Notes: generated from the letters alone by a model not told the origin. Shown: positions 1-6,817, numbered from the stretch's first letter. The stretch: DNA of 7,397 nucleotides from an uncultured Megasphaera sp. (GCA_937895695.1 CALBLM010000149.1:1-7397), one strand, 5' to 3'. A program made the numbers and translations.

Positions 1-129
1 TGATTATAGTATCATAAATTTTATGGTGGGTTTGTAAATGTCATGCGAATGAGTTCCTTAGGGCATCCTTCTAATCGCATGCACATACATAATCCTTTCG
101 ACACATTATACCAAAAGGAGGCTTTTACA
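1..129 (+). other. 5' leader region of the PepSY-protein gene
   Basis: No gene is supported here. The stretch ends in a strong ribosome binding site (AAAAGGAGG, 113-121) eight bases before the ATG at 130. A 7-bp inverted repeat, CATGCGA (42-48) and TCGCATG (75-81), could be an operator or a leader hairpin. TATAGT at 5-10 could be a -10 element whose -35 lies outside the window. In-frame ATG codons at 43 and 49 lack a ribosome binding site and would put hydrophilic, non-signal sequence before the hydrophobic N-terminus, so they are not taken as starts. Confidence 0.4.
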
Positions 130-666
130 ATGTTAAAAAGAATCAGCATGATTGCATCGTTCCTAACCATAGCAACTGTAGCTGTCATGGCTATGTCTAC
201 AGACACTTTCCATACTCGCCATCACGACGATACGACAGCTGCAACATCTCGATCCACTCAAAACGATGAACTAACAGCAATTGCCCGCGCTGAAGTACCA
301 GCATCCGCTATATTGACAAAATACAAAGAAGATGTCAAAGACGGAGAAACAGAAATCAAATTTTATGATGAAGCAACCGCATTGACATATGAAGTAACTC
401 TCTATACCAACAGTAAAAAAGTACATGAAGTAGAAATCAAAAGCCACAATAAAGCCGGCAGTATGACGATTCAAAAATCAGAAGCAGATATTCAACAGCT
501 TATTTTAGCAACATATCCCGATGCTAAAAATATTGTCATTCATTTGGATCACGATGATCATACCTTCCACTATGATGTTCACTTTACTACAACTAAATAC
601 GTTGTTGAAGCAGAAATCAATCCGGATACGGGCGTATTTACTAACCAAGAATTAACATATCTATAA
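130..666 (+). CDS. Secreted or membrane-anchored protein with two PepSY-like repeats
   Basis: The predicted protein has 178 residues. The ATG at 130 is chosen because AAAAGGAGG lies eight bases upstream and because it gives a classic export N-terminus: MLKR, then a hydrophobic run at about residues 7-22. No lipobox cysteine is seen, so it is either cleaved and secreted or held by the N-terminal helix. Two PepSY-like units follow. The first (about 48-104) ends in the strand pattern ALTYEVTLYTNSKKVHEVEI. The second (about 118-175) has the helix IQQLILATYPDA, strands, and the typical INPDTGVF ending. PepSY domains occur in secreted proteins and are linked to peptidase inhibition or envelope sensing, but the role here is unknown. 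His and Asp cluster at 28-34 (HTRHHDD) and 138-151 (five His), hinting at metal binding. The gene appears monocistronic, with its own terminator. The domain call is by pattern only. Confidence 0.8.
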   Translation: MLKRISMIASFLTIATVAVMAMSTDTFHTRHHDDTTAATSRSTQNDELTAIARAEVPASAILTKYKEDVKDGETEIKFYDEATALTYEVTLYTNSKKVHEVEIKSHNKAGSMTIQKSEADIQQLILATYPDAKNIVIHLDHDDHTFHYDVHFTTTKYVVEAEINPDTGVFTNQELTYL

Positions 667-744
667 TAAAAATATACATACTAGACGATACGCTTCCACT
701 CCATGCATTACCGATAAATAACAAAAATTTATACCATTTTTTTA

Positions 745-782
745 ACGCAACAGATAAAAAGTGATCTGTTGCGTATTTTTTT
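745..782 (+). terminator. Rho-independent terminator of the PepSY-protein gene
   Basis: An 11-bp perfect stem (ACGCAACAGAT at 745-755, ATCTGTTGCGT at 764-774) encloses an 8-base loop. It is followed by A and then seven T at 776-782. It lies about 80 bases after the stop codon. Confidence 0.85.
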
Positions 783-817
783 ATAATTGTATAAGGCATT
801 TTAATATATGCGAATAC

Positions 818-846
818 TAGACAAATACGTTATTCCATTTTATAAT
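818..846 (+). promoter_or_regulatory. Sigma-70/SigA-type promoter for the riboswitch-controlled GGDEF gene
   Basis: TAGACA (818-823, one mismatch to TTGACA) and a perfect TATAAT (841-846) are separated by 17 bases. Transcription should start near 853, about 18 bases before the riboswitch aptamer. It follows directly after the preceding gene's terminator, so the GGDEF gene is its own transcription unit. Confidence 0.7.
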
Positions 847-870
847 AAATATATATTATGACATATAGTA

Positions 871-958
871 ACGTGATTAAGGGCAAAACTGGGGAAATCC
901 AGCGACGCAAAGCTAACAGGGCCTGTCAGATGGCAGCCAGCTGCAGGGAAGATGATGT
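871..958 (+). ncRNA. Cyclic-di-GMP-I (GEMM-I) riboswitch aptamer
   Basis: The conserved GEMM-I core is present in order: AGGGCAAA (880-887), a short hairpin capped by GAAA (894-897), GACGCAAAGC (904-913), GGCC (920-923) and the second arm GGCAGCC (932-938). A P1 stem can form between ACGTGAT (871-877) and ATGATGT (952-958), with one G-T wobble and one G-G mismatch. It stands between a good promoter and terminator-like hairpins, upstream of a diguanylate cyclase gene. This class senses c-di-GMP and often controls c-di-GMP enzymes. Exact ends and the sign of regulation are inferred. Confidence 0.88.
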
Positions 959-983
959 AACATACAATATACATCATCTTTTT
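949..983 (+). terminator. Terminator-like hairpin overlapping riboswitch P1 (expression platform)
   Basis: AAGATGATGTA (949-959) pairs perfectly with TACATCATCTT (970-980), with a 10-base loop, and five T run from 979 to 983. The left arm contains the 3' strand of the aptamer P1 stem (952-958), so P1 and this hairpin exclude each other. By the usual logic, c-di-GMP binding stabilises P1, blocks the hairpin and allows read-through, giving an ON switch. Only three G-C pairs make it a weak terminator on its own. Confidence 0.6.
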
Positions 984-998
984 CACCTATACGGATTT

Positions 999-1040
999 TC
1001 AAAAAAGCCTGTTATATCATAATCAAACAGGCTTTTTTGA
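999..1040 (+). terminator. Second, strong terminator hairpin in the GGDEF-gene leader
   Basis: A perfect 15-bp stem (999-1013 with 1026-1040) contains GCCTGTT/AACAGGC and six T in its right arm, around a 12-base loop. It ends 22 bases before the ATG at 1063 and must be read through for expression. It does not overlap the first hairpin. Its left arm CCTGTTA (1008-1014) is complementary to TAACAGG (914-920) in the aptamer, so an alternative long-range pairing is possible. Confidence 0.8.
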
Positions 1041-1062
1041 CTTGCCCGGAAAGGAATACGGA

Positions 1063-2736
1063 ATGCGGAGATACCCTCGAAGTTTTCAATACCAATTTAT
1101 TCTAGTTATTACAGGAATTACATTATTGCTGACACTGATTTTAGGGGCGTTAAGCCTAAAAATATTCAACGATTCTGCTATGATGGTTGCCAAAATGAGA
1201 CTCAACTGGCAAGTCCATCGGACGGCTGAACCATTACAATATACCTTATACTATTCCAGTAATATTCTTAACTCGATGGCTCATACCCTAGAAGATAATG
1301 TTCCCGACCCCAATGCGTTGACAGATCCATCCTTCCGCAGCAACATAAAACATCATCTCGAAAATCAATTCAACATGAAAGCCGAAGCGTCCTCTTCGAT
1401 TTATGGATTTTTTATTTTATTCAATCCCACATTAATTGGGCAAACAGATGGATTTTGGTATACATTACACCCTGAACAAAACCAATATGGCAGTCATTCC
1501 ATAGAAGAAATTCAGCATTTCTTTTATAGAGCCGATTACTGGAATGCTTGGTTTAATCAAGCATTGACAACTAAACAGCCATTTTGGCGAGAACCATACA
1601 TTTCCCCTATAGACGGTATTCGGAAAATTGCGTATGTCGTACCCGTCTACTCGCAGGGAAAATTAATCGGGTTAATGGGCTTTAGCATTCGGTTGCAATT
1701 ACTCATCGATAATATCGAATTTACTCATATGTACGATAACAGTTATGCCATTCTGTTTTCTGATGACGGGAAGTTATATTATCATCCAGATTATCCTGAT
1801 GGTGATACGTCCTCCTCGCTAGACGATTTCGGACTCGGTCCGTATGCTAGAACGTTAAAAGGCAAGGATTCAAATGATCAACTTCTATCCTATCACTATC
1901 GCGGCGAAACACGAAAAATGGCATTCAAAACATTGCATAACGGCATGAATTTGGGAATCAGTACGCCTGAATCATCTTTATATGCAGAGCGAGATCGTAT
2001 TTTAATCTCGATAATTTTTCTAATATTTTTCTTTAGCTTAATCACATCTATCGTCGCTGTTCTACTGGCCAACTGGATTATCGTTCCGTTAAAATCTATT
2101 AATGCCGCAGCCCGCCGAATTGGCGAAGGAAATTATAATCAACTACTAGCCATTACACATAATGATGAACTCGGTGAACTTGCTCAAAATATGAATCGCA
2201 CTATGATAAAAATGAAAGAAATGGTACAGCAATTAAAAGCCCAGGCTTTGGAAGATAAGCTAACCAGTATTTTAAACAGCACCGCCTATGAACAACATAT
2301 CATGACCATTAATCAACGCATCGCTTCCCATGATCCACAATTAGCCTTTAGTGTACTCATGATAGATGTAAATGGATTAAAAGGTATTAACGACCAATTC
2401 GGTCATGCCATGGGCGATGAATTACTATGTCGAACCGTACAATTCATCAAAAGTATCTATACACACAGCCCTATCTTCCGCATAGGCGGCGATGAATTTC
2501 TAGTACTGATACAAGGCGAAGACTATCAAAATCGCTTTACCTTGCTAGAAAAAATAAAACCTTGTAATAAAAAACGAAATTACCAACAAGAACGACCATG
2601 GGAGCAACTCGCCTTTGCTGCTGGCATGAGTGATTATCAACCAGGAACTGACACGTCGTATCAAGATATCTTTCTTCGTGCTGATACCACAATGTATAAA
2701 AGCAAAAAATCTGCAGAAGGCCCCAGTATACGATAA
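1063..2736 (+). CDS. Membrane diguanylate cyclase: Cache sensor, HAMP, GGDEF
   Basis: The predicted 557-residue protein condenses two GTP into c-di-GMP. The ATG at 1063 follows GGAAAGGA (1048-1055); the in-frame TTG at 1042 lies too close to the terminator and has no ribosome site. Domains in order are TM helix 1 (about 12-34), an extracytoplasmic double-Cache-like sensor (about 37-305, with FWREPYISPIDG and KLIGLMGFSI typical of Cache), TM helix 2 (about 312-338), HAMP (about 338-392, with the ELGELAQNMN heptads) and GGDEF (about 397-552). The active site looks intact: D435, INDQFGHAMGDE, and GGDEF at 475-479. The inhibitory RxxD motif expected at 466-469 reads YTHS, so product inhibition at this site is probably absent. 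The C-terminal ADTTMYKSK matches the family ending. Expression is predicted to depend on the upstream c-di-GMP riboswitch. The ligand of the sensor is unknown. Confidence 0.92.
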   Translation: MRRYPRSFQYQFILVITGITLLLTLILGALSLKIFNDSAMMVAKMRLNWQVHRTAEPLQYTLYYSSNILNSMAHTLEDNVPDPNALTDPSFRSNIKHHLENQFNMKAEASSSIYGFFILFNPTLIGQTDGFWYTLHPEQNQYGSHSIEEIQHFFYRADYWNAWFNQALTTKQPFWREPYISPIDGIRKIAYVVPVYSQGKLIGLMGFSIRLQLLIDNIEFTHMYDNSYAILFSDDGKLYYHPDYPDGDTSSSLDDFGLGPYARTLKGKDSNDQLLSYHYRGETRKMAFKTLHNGMNLGISTPESSLYAERDRILISIIFLIFFFSLITSIVAVLLANWIIVPLKSINAAARRIGEGNYNQLLAITHNDELGELAQNMNRTMIKMKEMVQQLKAQALEDKLTSILNSTAYEQHIMTINQRIASHDPQLAFSVLMIDVNGLKGINDQFGHAMGDELLCRTVQFIKSIYTHSPIFRIGGDEFLVLIQGEDYQNRFTLLEKIKPCNKKRNYQQERPWEQLAFAAGMSDYQPGTDTSYQDIFLRADTTMYKSKKSAEGPSIR

Positions 2737-2751
2737 CAAGGTCCTACGCAA

Positions 2752-2797
2752 AAAAAAGCAGAAATAGCTTATGACAACAAGCTGTTTCTGCTTTTTT
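2752..2797. terminator. Bidirectional terminator between the GGDEF gene and tatC
   Basis: A 19-bp stem (2752-2770 with 2779-2797, one G-T wobble) starts with an A run and ends with a T run, around an 8-base loop. It lies between two convergent genes and can end transcription from both sides. Confidence 0.88.
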
Positions 2798-2825
2798 GTA
2801 TTATAGATATATATTGTCCTTACTA

Positions 2826-3548
2826 TTATTTATGTAAAATCATGCGAATGCCGATAATACTAATTTCATATAACACAATCATCGGAGCTGCCAGCAACGT
2901 CTGGGATATAATATCCGTTGTCGGCGTAATAATTGCCGCTACGACAAAGGCCAAAAAATAAATACATTTGCGTAGCCGACATAATTGTGCTGATGAAATA
3001 ATCCCTGCACTGGCAAGAACAACTAATACCAAAGGAAAATCAAAAATAAACCCAAACGGCACGACAAGCATAATAATAAAGTCTAAATAACTTTCCATCG
3101 ACCACATCGATTGTACAACATCATTGGTAAAACTCATAAAAAACTTGAGTCCCTGAGGTAACACAAAAAAATAAGAGAACGCAATACCCATTATAAACAA
3201 TCCCAATGATGCCGGTACCAACATAGATAATGCCCTTTTTTCCCGTATCGTAAATGCAGGCACTAGAAAAGCCCAAAACTGATAAAATAAAATGGGCGAA
3301 GAAAAAATAGCCCCTGCCATGACAGCCACTTTAAAATAAATAAAAAACGCTTCGGCCGGACGCATAAAATACAGTTTTCCCGCCGGTGCCGTCAAAAATA
3401 AAATAATAGAATCAATAAAATAATAGCTTACGGCTATACCGCACGCTAATGCAATCAATGCTTTAATTAAGCGGCTGCGCAATTCTGTTAAATGTCCGAT
3501 AATGGTCATTTCACCATTGTCAGTCATTGTGATATGTTGTGTACTCAT
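2826..3548 (-). CDS. tatC: Sec-independent protein translocase subunit TatC
   Basis: The predicted 240-residue protein is the usual length for TatC, the multi-spanning membrane receptor that binds twin-arginine signal peptides and recruits TatA. Hallmarks are visible: HLTELRSRL near the N-terminus (19-27), RPAEAFFIYFK (63-73), a cytoplasmic loop with REKR (102-105), GFIFDFPLVL (166-175) and TPTTDIISQTLLAAPMIVLYE (208-228). About six hydrophobic segments can be counted. It begins six bases after the tatA stop codon, with only a weak AAGG upstream, so translation is probably coupled to tatA. The downstream hairpin at 2752-2797 ends the operon. The protein looks complete, and the divergent neighbour encodes a clear Tat substrate. 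Confidence 0.95.
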   Translation of the reverse strand: MSTQHITMTDNGEMTIIGHLTELRSRLIKALIALACGIAVSYYFIDSIILFLTAPAGKLYFMRPAEAFFIYFKVAVMAGAIFSSPILFYQFWAFLVPAFTIREKRALSMLVPASLGLFIMGIAFSYFFVLPQGLKFFMSFTNDVVQSMWSMESYLDFIIMLVVPFGFIFDFPLVLVVLASAGIISSAQLCRLRKCIYFLAFVVAAIITPTTDIISQTLLAAPMIVLYEISIIGIRMILHK

Positions 3549-3554
3549 AAAAAA

Positions 3555-3785
3555 TTATGCCTTATGTGCTTCTTGAATCGTATCGTGTACAGTTTGCGTT
3601 GTCTGTGCTGCTTTTTCTTCTTGTTGCATCGTTGTATTGGTTTTCGTCGTTCCATTCAACGCATCTTTAAATTCATGTAAACTTTTTCCCAGCGCGTTTC
3701 CGACTGCCGGTAATTTACCGGGTCCAAAAACAATCAGTCCAATAACTAATATTAAAAGTAATTCAGGTAGACCAAGTCCAAACAT
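3555..3785 (-). CDS. tatA: Sec-independent protein translocase subunit TatA
   Basis: The predicted 76-residue protein forms the Tat pore-like assembly in the membrane. It has a short N-terminal membrane helix (about 5-20), the family hinge FGPGKLP (20-26), and an amphipathic helix AVGNALGKSLHEFKDAL (27-43). A polar Thr/Gln-rich tail follows. The start is well supported by AAAGGAGG shortly upstream on the minus strand (about 3793-3800). It is the first gene of a two-gene tatA-tatC operon. No tatB is present, as in minimal Tat systems of Firmicutes, where one TatA-type protein serves both roles. Residue 8 is Glu, seen in many Firmicute TatA proteins and also in TatB, so TatA/B bifunctionality is plausible. 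Confidence 0.94.
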   Translation of the reverse strand: MFGLGLPELLLILVIGLIVFGPGKLPAVGNALGKSLHEFKDALNGTTKTNTTMQQEEKAAQTTQTVHDTIQEAHKA

Positions 3786-3807
3786 CTAAGATTCCTCCTT
3801 TTGTGAC

Positions 3808-3822
3808 CGTATACTATATACG
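3808..3822. promoter_or_regulatory. Palindrome upstream of tatA (possible operator)
   Basis: CGTATA-CTA-TATACG is a perfect 6-3-6 palindrome, 23 bases before the tatA start codon and just upstream of its ribosome binding site. It could be an operator near the tatA transcription start. No clear tatA -35/-10 pair was found, so this is suggestive only. Confidence 0.3.
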
Positions 3823-3950
3823 AATTACAAAGTATCGTACCATCCGTATGTATATGTTTTGTAAAAATCCGTTATATCCTATGTAATACTATACTAACGT
3901 TCTATTTTTCAAAAATTTTGTAAAATCTTAATCCATTTTTTACGTTCTGT

Positions 3951-3978
3951 TTGTATTCTTTTGCATATCCACTATACT
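3951..3978 (+). promoter_or_regulatory. Probable promoter of the Tat-signal HD-domain gene
   Basis: TTGTAT (3951-3956) and TATACT (3973-3978) are separated by 16 bases. This places the start near 3985, a short leader before the ribosome site AAAGGAAGGA (3991-4000) and the ATG at 4010. The elements are imperfect and the surroundings AT-rich, so chance matches are possible. Confidence 0.45.
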
Positions 3979-4009
3979 ACTTTTACACAAAAAGGAAGGA
4001 TCTGTAACA

Positions 4010-5185
4010 ATGTCTAGTCTTATGAATGAACCTTTATCTCGCCGTAGTTTTCTAAAACTAGCTGCCGGTACGGCTGCTGGTGCCGCTTTATTCAGTCTGC
4101 CCACATGGACGCAGCCCTCAAAAGCTGCCATGGCTTCTGATGCCTATAAACGTCATATTGCCCCCATTGCGTATGCGGATTTGCCTGCTGATGCGACCAT
4201 GGCTGCTAAATCGTCCGATCTCATCAAACACGCCTATCAGTTTGTCCTATCTTCGGTCGATACTATAGAAGATACCTCTTTACGTACGATGGTACAAAAA
4301 CTGATCAAAGACCCGACACCGACATTTATGCAAGAATATACATCCTCTATTTCTGTACGCACATTATATGCTAAGCTTTCAGCACAAGGTCTGCTTGACA
4401 CGTCCAAAATAGATGCAGAGCATTTGTTGCCACCATTTCAAGGAACGTCGCCGCAGCCATTTCTTACGGCACCGGGCAGCGGCTATATGAGTCATCATCC
4501 GTATCCTGGTGGATTGTGTACGCATGTAGCATCCAATTTACATATTACACGCTATATTTGCCAAACCTATGAAGAAGTGTTCGGTTATTCCGTTCATAAA
4601 GATGTCGCCATTGCCGCCCAAGCGCTTCATGATATTGAAAAACCTTTCGTATTCCAATGGCAAAAAGATGGTGCATCCCTGAAAGAATACCCCATTGCTG
4701 GGCAAGGCGGGCATCATGTCATTTCACTGGCTGAATCCATATATCGCCATGTGCCAGCAGATGTCGTTGTTGCCCAGGCATGTGCCCATGGCGCACCAAG
4801 TAATAAAAAAGGCGAAGAAGACGTGGTCGCTTGGCTCCACGCTGCTGCGATCATAGCCGGTGTAGATCCTGTTCAATACGGCTTATTACGTTCCGATGGC
4901 GATGGCTTGCCTTCCCCGCATCACCAAGAAGGATATTTGGTTCATCTCGGCGATCATGACTTTGTGTTAACGGCTCCGGCTGCTGTAAAAACGATTGCCG
5001 TCTTAAAAAAGATAGGGGCTCAAGATTATGGCATGAGCCAATCCGACCTCAACGGTGCCAAATATAACGCGTTCCGCAACTATGTCGGCGCGCAGTACGG
5101 ATTTATGTACATAAACTATTTGGAAGCAGAACCCAATGGCTATGAACTCATCCGTGATGCCGTCCACACATTGATTCTTAAATAA
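4010..5185 (+). CDS. Tat-exported HD-domain-like protein of unknown function
   Basis: The predicted protein has 391 residues. AAAGGAAGGA (3991-4000) supports the ATG at 4010. Residues 10-16 read SRRSFLK, matching the twin-arginine motif; a moderately hydrophobic Ala/Gly-rich segment follows (17-31), then AMA at 40-42 as a likely signal peptidase site. The mature part has an HD-like metal-site pattern: HHPYPGGLCTH (162-172), then HDIEKP (207-212), then H235/H236, H246 and H260. The HHxYxxGLxxH...HDxxK spacing resembles the HD domains of YhaM-type phosphohydrolases, which use divalent metals. Export by Tat would fit a protein that folds with its metal before crossing the membrane. It lies divergent to tatA-tatC, so the translocase for it is encoded next door. 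The substrate is unknown, and no clear terminator follows. Export is well supported; the HD assignment is by motif only. Confidence 0.82.
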   Translation: MSSLMNEPLSRRSFLKLAAGTAAGAALFSLPTWTQPSKAAMASDAYKRHIAPIAYADLPADATMAAKSSDLIKHAYQFVLSSVDTIEDTSLRTMVQKLIKDPTPTFMQEYTSSISVRTLYAKLSAQGLLDTSKIDAEHLLPPFQGTSPQPFLTAPGSGYMSHHPYPGGLCTHVASNLHITRYICQTYEEVFGYSVHKDVAIAAQALHDIEKPFVFQWQKDGASLKEYPIAGQGGHHVISLAESIYRHVPADVVVAQACAHGAPSNKKGEEDVVAWLHAAAIIAGVDPVQYGLLRSDGDGLPSPHHQEGYLVHLGDHDFVLTAPAAVKTIAVLKKIGAQDYGMSQSDLNGAKYNAFRNYVGAQYGFMYINYLEAEPNGYELIRDAVHTLILK

Positions 5186-5339
5186 CTTTTTTATATAATA
5201 CTCCCTTCTACCTACACAATTTCTAACAAAGAAAAGCTATGACCGTGAATACCTATTCAACCTTCATATCTTTTTTGTTTTTTACTTATTTTCTTGTCAA
5301 CAATAGGCTCGGTTCAATGTGTAGATGTATCATATATAT

Positions 5340-5760
5340 TTAAGACGAATGACCTCCAAACACTGACGACATTTTCATGTGATCTAATGCAATGTCAATT
5401 TTTTTTATTTCATCAGAAGTCAATACGATATGGGTTACGGATAGTTTCCCTACGACTATCCATTTCCAAATGTTCTCCCAAATGGCGAACTCCACATTTT
5501 GTCGCTAGTATAATAGTATTCCGATAGGGTTTTAATGCGGTGCCCACAAGTTCTTCATTATAGGCAATACTACCATCTGCATTCACACCTGTGTAACATT
5601 GGGCTGTATCAAAATACGTATAGCCCATATCAACGGCCTGTGCCAACACCCGTGTCATTTCTTTCGTATCAGCAGGGGCTCCGAACGCATGCGTCATTCC
5701 CATACATCCAAATCCTATGGCAGAAACGTTTAAATCTTTTCCTAACATACGATATTCCAT
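5340..5760 (-). pseudogene. Aldo/keto reductase with large internal deletion and frameshift
   Basis: A good start (ATG at 5760, AAGGAGG just upstream) opens a frame of 115 codons ending at 5413. Residues 1-108 match the N-terminal part of NADPH-dependent aldo/keto reductases: IGFGCMGM (15-22), FDTAQCY with catalytic D51 and Y56, and TKCG with catalytic K88. Family members are usually about 320-330 residues, and the catalytic His and the cofactor-binding second half are missing. In another minus-strand frame, 5426-5340 encodes a typical C-terminal tail of the same family: VLTSDEIKKIDIALD, then HMKMSSVFGG and a stop. The middle, about 190 residues, has therefore been lost, joining the gene's own two ends out of frame near 5430-5440. 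The 115-residue product cannot be a working enzyme of this family. Confidence 0.88.
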
Positions 5761-5784
5761 AAAAACCTCCTTATAACTATCCTC

Positions 5785-5809
5785 ACCTGTTTCAGACGAT
5801 AAATCAGGT
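5785..5809. promoter_or_regulatory. Dyad upstream of the aldo/keto reductase remnant
   Basis: ACCTG (5785-5789) and CAGGT (5805-5809) form an interrupted inverted repeat 25 bases before the remnant's start codon. LysR-type regulators bind interrupted dyads, and one is encoded next door, but the repeat is short and could be chance. Confidence 0.2.
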
Positions 5810-5843
5810 TACCAATCATTCTCTATGTTCGCTTCCAATACAG

Positions 5844-5885
5844 TATAACAAAACGAGACTTCATGAGAAGTCTCGTTTTGTTATA
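5844..5885. terminator. Long perfect hairpin: terminator of the LysR gene
   Basis: A 19-bp uninterrupted stem (5844-5862 with 5867-5885) encloses the four-base loop ATGA. Its ACGAGACTTC/GAAGTCTCGT core is flanked by A and T runs on both sides, so it can act in either direction. It begins about 20 bases after the LysR stop codon on the minus strand and separates that gene from the aldo/keto reductase remnant. Confidence 0.85.
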
Positions 5886-5905
5886 TCGTATGAACCATTA
5901 GGTTT

Positions 5906-6817
5906 TTACTCAGATGTATTCAACATATATTTTACGTTGTTAATAGCTTGGATAAATCGTTTTACTTTTACAGACGGTGTTTTCGAATGCAAGATTCCAA
6001 AAGGCATAGTATCCTTCCACGCTAGAGGAATCATTTTGATTAAGGGATGAACATGTTTCCACTGTTGAAATGCCAGTAATACTTCATTGTTGTTTTCACA
6101 CCGGTTAAAGACTTCTACATTATAAAAATCAAAGTCTACCATGTTAATTTCAGGATGATTTTTCATGATATCGTCTCTTAATATATCCCCATAATAACTC
6201 CATCCTCTTTTCATCAGCAGCAAATTTTCTCCAGCCAAATCATCCAGTGTAATTGTTTCTTTTTTCGCCAGCCTATGGAAAATCGACACGGCAACACAAA
6301 AGGGTTCTCTTGAAATCTCAGTACCATCACAGCCTCTGAATGCCAGCATGGTTTTATCGAATATTCCCGCTATGACATCCATATTCTTTCCCATATGAGC
6401 CAATATTTCTCTTGCATTCTCTGGGGTGTTTTCAAATGGGATCAACTTAACCTTCATGTCAGGATATATTTTCTGTACTTTAGGCCAAAGTTCCACAAAA
6501 ATTTTTGGCGGAGTCATTGGGGATATTCCAATACGAATGATTTCCTCATGACAACGCATTGCTTCCTGTGCTCGTATTAACGATTCCTTTGCATAGTGAA
6601 TTAAATACTTTGCATCTCTATAAAGCGATTTACCGGCTTCTGTAACAATAAGACCGCGGTGTGTTCTTTTAAATAATTGCAAATGTAAACTATTTTCCAA
6701 AGAATTAATCTGTTTAATAACTGCCGGTGCACTGATATATAATTCTTCTGCCGCTTTGTTAAAACTTCCAGCCTCTACTACACAGATAAAAGTATCAAGT
6801 TGTGGATTATACATCAT
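5906..6817 (-). CDS. LysR-family transcriptional regulator
   Basis: The predicted 303-residue protein is of normal length for the family. The N-terminal winged helix-turn-helix (about 4-63) has the signature spacing: LDTFICVVEAGSFNKAAEELYIS, then AVIKQINSLENSLHLQLFKR, then GLIVTEAGKSLY. A linker helix (about 64-90) leads to the effector-binding domain (about 93-297), starting IRIGISPM. The start is one of two adjacent ATG codons (6817 or 6814); AAAGGGG lies about ten bases upstream of the first, which is taken. Such proteins are cytoplasmic DNA-binding regulators responding to a small ligand, which cannot be predicted here. The aldo/keto reductase remnant downstream, in the same direction, may once have been its target. 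A CCCG-N7-CGGG dyad at 6869-6883 lies in its upstream region. Confidence 0.93.
   Translation of the reverse strand: MMYNPQLDTFICVVEAGSFNKAAEELYISAPAVIKQINSLENSLHLQLFKRTHRGLIVTEAGKSLYRDAKYLIHYAKESLIRAQEAMRCHEEIIRIGISPMTPPKIFVELWPKVQKIYPDMKVKLIPFENTPENAREILAHMGKNMDVIAGIFDKTMLAFRGCDGTEISREPFCVAVSIFHRLAKKETITLDDLAGENLLLMKRGWSYYGDILRDDIMKNHPEINMVDFDFYNVEVFNRCENNNEVLLAFQQWKHVHPLIKMIPLAWKDTMPFGILHSKTPSVKVKRFIQAINNVKYMLNTSE

Noticed and set aside
43..129. Upstream ATG starts for the PepSY protein
   Set aside because: They lack a ribosome site, and the added residues are polar and would bury the export signal; AAAAGGAGG clearly points to 130.
1042..1062. TTG start for the GGDEF protein, giving 564 residues
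   Set aside because: It lies two bases after the terminator stem with no ribosome site. The ATG at 1063 has GGAAAGGA at the right distance and starts directly before the first membrane helix.
5413..5760. A genuine short 115-residue reductase
   Set aside because: The catalytic His and the cofactor-binding half are absent, and the family's own C-terminal tail lies directly downstream in another frame.
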